Part shown: positions 38,373 through 41,447 of the stretch, in pieces
Numbering within the stretch: the stretch's first letter is position 1
How the letters are laid out: each line of letters opens with the position of its first letter
Origin: an uncultured beta proteobacterium
GTDB taxonomy: Bacteria > Pseudomonadota > Gammaproteobacteria > Burkholderiales > Rhodocyclaceae
Length of the DNA stretch: 41,447 bases
Direction: 5' to 3'
Assembly (NCBI GenBank): GCA_903848955.1
Contig: CAINHS010000060.1
Location: forward strand, 1-41,447
The notes under the pieces: generated by a model
Told to the model about the DNA's origin: nothing
Database searches by the model: none
Seen by the model: the letters and a program-made list of their open reading frames with translations, nothing else
Position numbers and translations under genes: made by a program

Positions 38373-38956
38373 TGGCCGAACTCGTACAAATCACGAACTA
38401 TGCGTCGCGGATGGTCGAAGCGCTCTTGGTGCAGTTCCGCGGCAAGGAGCGCATTGAGGCGTACCTAAAGCACGTTCTGGCGCCGAAGATTCAGGAACTC
38501 GAAAACGTTGCGATCGCCATCAAAGGACAACTCGACCTAGACCTAGCATCCGGCGACATGCTCGACAAGCTGGGGTCGATCGTTGGCCAGCTGCGGCTGC
38601 CGGGCGAAAGCGACGCGGCTTACCGCCTCAAGGTCAAAGCGCGGATGGCCCGCAACAAGAGCAAGGGCGCGCGCGACGACATCTTGATTGTCGCCAAGCT
38701 GGTCACCCCTACCGCCAAGTGGGCAAAGACCACGGTGATTCAGGTCTATCCGCTGGGTCTGATCGTGCAGGTGCAGACCGTCAGCGACCTGACCACAGAA
38801 GAGGCCGGCATTCTCAAGGAATTCTTGGACGGCACGCGCGGCCAGACGATTTCGCTGTCGGTGGTCGTCGCGCCGATGGTTGGCGCATTCGGTTTCTTCG
38901 GTAACACCCTGGGCGCTCTGGGGTTTAACGCTGGCAAGTTCGCCAGTTTGGTGTGA
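38372..38956 (+). CDS. Baseplate/tail protein (DUF2612-like)
   Basis: 194 aa, coupled to the J-like gene by TAATG. LKHVLAPKIQELENVAIAIK, LDLASGDMLDKLGSIVGQLR and AYRLKVKARMARNKSKGARD fit the DUF2612 family, the functional counterpart of gpI, linking wedge to fibre. The C-terminus GAFGFFGNTLGALGFNAGKF is Gly/Phe-rich. Confidence 0.82.
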   Translation: MAELVQITNYASRMVEALLVQFRGKERIEAYLKHVLAPKIQELENVAIAIKGQLDLDLASGDMLDKLGSIVGQLRLPGESDAAYRLKVKARMARNKSKGARDDILIVAKLVTPTAKWAKTTVIQVYPLGLIVQVQTVSDLTTEEAGILKEFLDGTRGQTISLSVVVAPMVGAFGFFGNTLGALGFNAGKFASLV

Positions 38957-38965
38957 GGTTAGCCC

Positions 38966-40996
38966 ATGTCTATCGCCGCAATGCCCGTAAATGGCGCTGG
39001 CGTTCCCGACCTTGTACCGTGGGCGACCGGCGCGCCGGGCTTTGATATTGCTGAGCCGACCGTGGGCGAGAAGGCTGCGGGCTGGGCGAACAACCAACTG
39101 CCACCGCACGAGTACTTCAACTGGTACCAGCGCGCCTACGGCAAGTGGGCCGCCCGCATCCGCGACGCCAGCATGTTCTACGACTCGGCCACGGGCGTGG
39201 TTTACAACGCCTGGTTGAGCGATGCGGGCGCAGACGTGCACGCAACTGCCGATTTTGCGTTTGGCAGCGCCAACCTAGACACTACGACGCTGGCGGCCCA
39301 CGCCTCGCGCGTCACATTCGACAAGTCCAAAGGGGCTTTCCGGGCCGGCTACGCACTGACCGATCGCTGGGACAACGCCAACCGCGGCAGCTACAGCGCG
39401 GCGTTCGGCTCCGAATCCAAAGCCAGCGGCGACTACTCGTTTGCGGCTGGCGACAGCACCACGGCAAGCGGCTCGCACTCGACCGCGCTTTGTGGCGGGC
39501 AGGCCAGCGGCGCCTACGCCACGGCCCTGGGGCTCGCGACGGCGTCGGGCCTACGGTCTTTCGCTATTGGCGACGGAACCTGCGCCGCATCAGGAACCGA
39601 TAGCACCGCGATCGGCGAGTCGTCGGTGGCGTCGGCAATTAATGCCCTGGCGATGCAGGGCGGCAGCGCACTCGCTCAGGACGCCATTTCAATCGGCAAT
39701 GGCTCGCAGGCGCAGGTCACGCAGTCAGTAGCGATTGGTGAGGTAGCGATTGCGTCGGGTCAGAGCGGCACCGCGGTTGGCACACTGTCATCAGCTGCCG
39801 AGAGCGGCACGAGCGTAGGCCGTAGCTCTACCGCCGGGTTCTGTGCCTCCGCTTTGGGGTTTGCGTCTAGTGCCGCTGGAGACCACAGCACTTCAATCGG
39901 CGAATTGACCGACGCACCATCGGTATACGCGACGGCGCTCGGGTACGCGGCGCACGCGCAGGCGGGCAAAGCCACTGCCGTTGGCGCCGAGGCGCACGCA
40001 ACGGCCCTGGGGTCGCTCGCTGGCGGTGCGCAGGCCATCGCCAGCGGCGCCTATGCCACGGCCCTGGGTGGCGGCGACAATGCCGGTGTGCACGCGGCCG
40101 AGGCAGCTGCCGACGACAGCGTTGCGTTGGGTCGCGGAGCCACCACCATCGCTGGCGGCACGGGCGGTGCGGCTGTTGGCAAGGACAGCTCGATCGGCGC
40201 GGCGGGCGTTAAGGGCTTTGCCGCCTCGGGTGGCACGTCCAACGGCACCAACGCGACGGCGCTGGGCAATGGCGTTGCGACGGGCCAAGAAAGCGAGGCA
40301 CGCGGCACGGGCACCGCGGCAAGTGGGCGAGGCTCGCGCGCAGGTGGTCGCGGTGGGTTTGCCGGCGACATCACGGCTAGCGGTGAAGGCGCAGAGGCGT
40401 CGGGCACTACCGAGGCAAGCGGAATCGCTCCCGATGCAGTGCTTGCCAGCGGCATTGGCTCGCGCGCACACGGCAAGGGCGCCACTGCCAGCCAGCCCTA
40501 CTCTGCGGCGCGCGGGTACATGAGCTACGGACGCCTGCGCGGCCTCCATGCGCAATCGGGCGCACCGCTGGGCGGCAACACTACGATCATGACCACAGTG
40601 CAGGGCGAGGCACAGACGGGTGTGCTTGACGCCAAGGTTATTTCGCTGGACAACGCCGCGCAGATTCTCGACCCCGCGGGAACGGCGGCAGCAACCCAAA
40701 CGGTCAGCGCGCTCAACGACACCGCCGCGCGCATCGAGGGCGGGTTCATCGCCTACAGCGCCACGGGCGTGGTCGAAAGCGGCAAAATCTTGATCGTCGC
40801 CAAGCAGGGCGGCGGCGCGCTGACCCTGCCAGTCCACGTCATCACCTTCGACACGGCCAACCCCAATGCGTGGACGGTGGTCGCGACGGTGATCGGCACC
40901 AACGGCATTGCGCTGACGGTGACCGGCTCGGCGGCGGTGGCGAAGATCCACTGGGAATGCTGGTTGCGCATCACTGAAGTGCGCAAGGGCGCCTAG
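38966..40996 (+). CDS. Tail fibre with YadA-head-like repeats
   Basis: 676 aa, ATG 38966 with GAGGTTAGCCC. Residues 1-95 form the baseplate-attachment part (GEKAAGWANNQLPPHEYFNW). From about 140 to 510 it is built of 13-16-residue repeats of the type xAIGxxAxAxGxxSxALG (FAIGDGTCAASGTDSTAIG, ATALGYAAHAQAGKATAVGA), as in the left-handed beta-roll heads of YadA/Hia adhesins. The last 130 residues are a beta-rich domain (VVATVIGTNGIALTV). Likely trimeric and receptor-binding. The repeat copy number may vary between relatives. Confidence 0.88.
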   Translation: MSIAAMPVNGAGVPDLVPWATGAPGFDIAEPTVGEKAAGWANNQLPPHEYFNWYQRAYGKWAARIRDASMFYDSATGVVYNAWLSDAGADVHATADFAFGSANLDTTTLAAHASRVTFDKSKGAFRAGYALTDRWDNANRGSYSAAFGSESKASGDYSFAAGDSTTASGSHSTALCGGQASGAYATALGLATASGLRSFAIGDGTCAASGTDSTAIGESSVASAINALAMQGGSALAQDAISIGNGSQAQVTQSVAIGEVAIASGQSGTAVGTLSSAAESGTSVGRSSTAGFCASALGFASSAAGDHSTSIGELTDAPSVYATALGYAAHAQAGKATAVGAEAHATALGSLAGGAQAIASGAYATALGGGDNAGVHAAEAAADDSVALGRGATTIAGGTGGAAVGKDSSIGAAGVKGFAASGGTSNGTNATALGNGVATGQESEARGTGTAASGRGSRAGGRGGFAGDITASGEGAEASGTTEASGIAPDAVLASGIGSRAHGKGATASQPYSAARGYMSYGRLRGLHAQSGAPLGGNTTIMTTVQGEAQTGVLDAKVISLDNAAQILDPAGTAAATQTVSALNDTAARIEGGFIAYSATGVVESGKILIVAKQGGGALTLPVHVITFDTANPNAWTVVATVIGTNGIALTVTGSAAVAKIHWECWLRITEVRKGA

Positions 40997-41025
40997 CCGT
41001 CTCGCGCATGCGCGGCCGACGCGTC
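40990..41025. repeat. 36-bp intergenic repeat, copy 2
   Basis: Exact match to 31733-31768, starting in the last codons of the tail fibre gene and including its TAG. The GCGCATGCGC palindrome gives a hairpin in the rightward transcript. It lies between convergent genes (fibre rightward, 74-aa gene leftward). Confidence 0.9.
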
Positions 41026-41066
41026 TCCCGAGCACTGCGACGACGGCAATCCCTGTAGTGTGTGGG

Positions 41067-41291
41067 CTAGTCGTCGCGGTCGAGTAGGTCTAGTTCGACG
41101 GCCTGAATATCGACCCCAGGCGACTCGAAGACCTGCGCCAAGAGGATTTCAAAGCCGGGGCCAGTCAGAGCACGCGCGGCCAGCTGCGCGGCGACGGCGC
41201 CGAGCTTCGGCGTCAGGGCGGCGGCGATGATCTGCAGGGACCGTGCGCGCGCCTCTTCGTTGATTGCGATGGTCAGGGTCGGCTTGGTCAT
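41067..41291 (-). CDS. Small protein at the end of the leftward lysis unit
   Basis: 74 aa. The ATG at 41291 overlaps the stop of the membrane protein gene (ATGA); the open frame to 41420 is a shadow of that gene. The sequence MTKPTLTIAINEEARARSLQ is followed by an Ala-rich helix (AALTPKLGAVAAQLAARAL) and an acidic end (LDLLDRDD). No membrane segment. Third gene of the holin unit, perhaps an antiholin-like or regulatory partner; unknown. Confidence 0.7.
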   Translation of the reverse strand: MTKPTLTIAINEEARARSLQIIAAALTPKLGAVAAQLAARALTGPGFEILLAQVFESPGVDIQAVELDLLDRDD

Positions 41292-41447
41292 GGCGACACC
41301 GCCGGGGTAGCCGAGTGGCCCAGGACCTGGTAGCTGGCCGAGACCGGCAGTTCGACGCCGTCGCACTCCCAGGTATAGCGCAGGCTCTTGGTGTGGTTGA
41401 CGGCCGCCAGGGTCTGGCACCGGCAGTTCTCCTTTCCGTTCGCGAAC
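41288..41447 (-). CDS. 3' end of the prepilin-like membrane protein (same gene as 1-491)
   Basis: This is the right-hand part of the leftward gene that begins at 491: bases 41307-41447 repeat 1-141, and 41288-41306 supply the last codons (ATPAVSP and TGA at 41290-41288). The stop overlaps the ATG of the 74-aa gene. On the closed circle the gene is 510 bp and intact. Confidence 0.75.
   Translation of the reverse strand, partial: FANGKENCRCQTLAAVNHTKSLRYTWECDGVELPVSASYQVLGHSATPAVSP
41307..41447. repeat. Terminal direct repeat, right copy
   Basis: Identical to 1-141; removing one copy closes the circle without disturbing the coding frame that spans it. Confidence 0.95.

Noticed and set aside
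39893-41035. 380-codon leftward open frame opposite the tail fibre
   Set aside because: A by-product of the repetitive GC-rich fibre coding sequence; Arg/Ala-rich, no family features.

Overview
The window is almost certainly one complete tailed-phage genome assembled from a circular molecule. The first 141 bases (1-141) recur exactly as the last 141 (41307-41447), so the non-redundant genome is 41306 bp and the ends of the window are an arbitrary cut through a gene. The DNA is GC-rich. Two lipoprotein signal sequences and a holin-like unit beside an NlpC/P60 endolysin point to a Gram-negative, high-GC host, which I cannot name. A sheath-like DUF3383 protein, a tube protein and a baseplate hub, spike and wedges make it a myovirus. 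I see no integrase, no clear lytic repressor, no DNA polymerase and no RNA polymerase, so it probably relies on host replication and transcription. Lifestyle is uncertain.

Layout. (1) Lysis, 41067 across the junction to 2182: a leftward three-gene unit (holin-like, a two-segment membrane protein with a prepilin-like segment, a 74-aa protein) is divergent from a rightward endolysin and lipoprotein. (2) A long leftward early region, 17845 down to 2269: tightly overlapping small genes, a lambda-like replication module (initiator with a Glu-Gln repeat, DnaC-like loader), a recombination module (YqaJ exonuclease, probable annealing protein, RuvC-like resolvase), three unrelated DNA methyltransferases, several Cys-rich zinc-ribbon proteins, a tRNA-like element and a Cys-rich lipoprotein. 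(3) A turning point at 17846-19880: divergent promoters, a ParB-domain gene followed by what looks like the tail end of a methyltransferase, a leftward DUF5131 gene, and an AT-rich island. (4) The rightward late region, 19881-40996: terminase, portal, MuF, DUF2213 protease/scaffold, cement protein, major capsid protein, connectors, sheath, tube, frameshifted chaperones, tape measure, baseplate, and a YadA-head-like tail fibre.

The most striking pattern is regulatory. Three intergenic sites (10207-10248, 16973-17007, 19611-19638) have the same promoter architecture. Heptads of the form TAGCAAY, spaced exactly 12 bp apart, fill the spacer and run into the -10 box. Two sites fire leftward into early genes and one fires rightward toward the late genes, which looks like a phage-specific regulon with a built-in operator array. 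Other notable features are a beta-rich domain shared by the capsid cement protein and the tail sheath, an internal start giving a nested scaffold, a -1 frameshift in the tail chaperone gene, a 12-unit hexamer repeat inside the replication initiator with a long hairpin just upstream, and a membrane protein carrying a type IV/Flp prepilin-like motif in the lysis unit.
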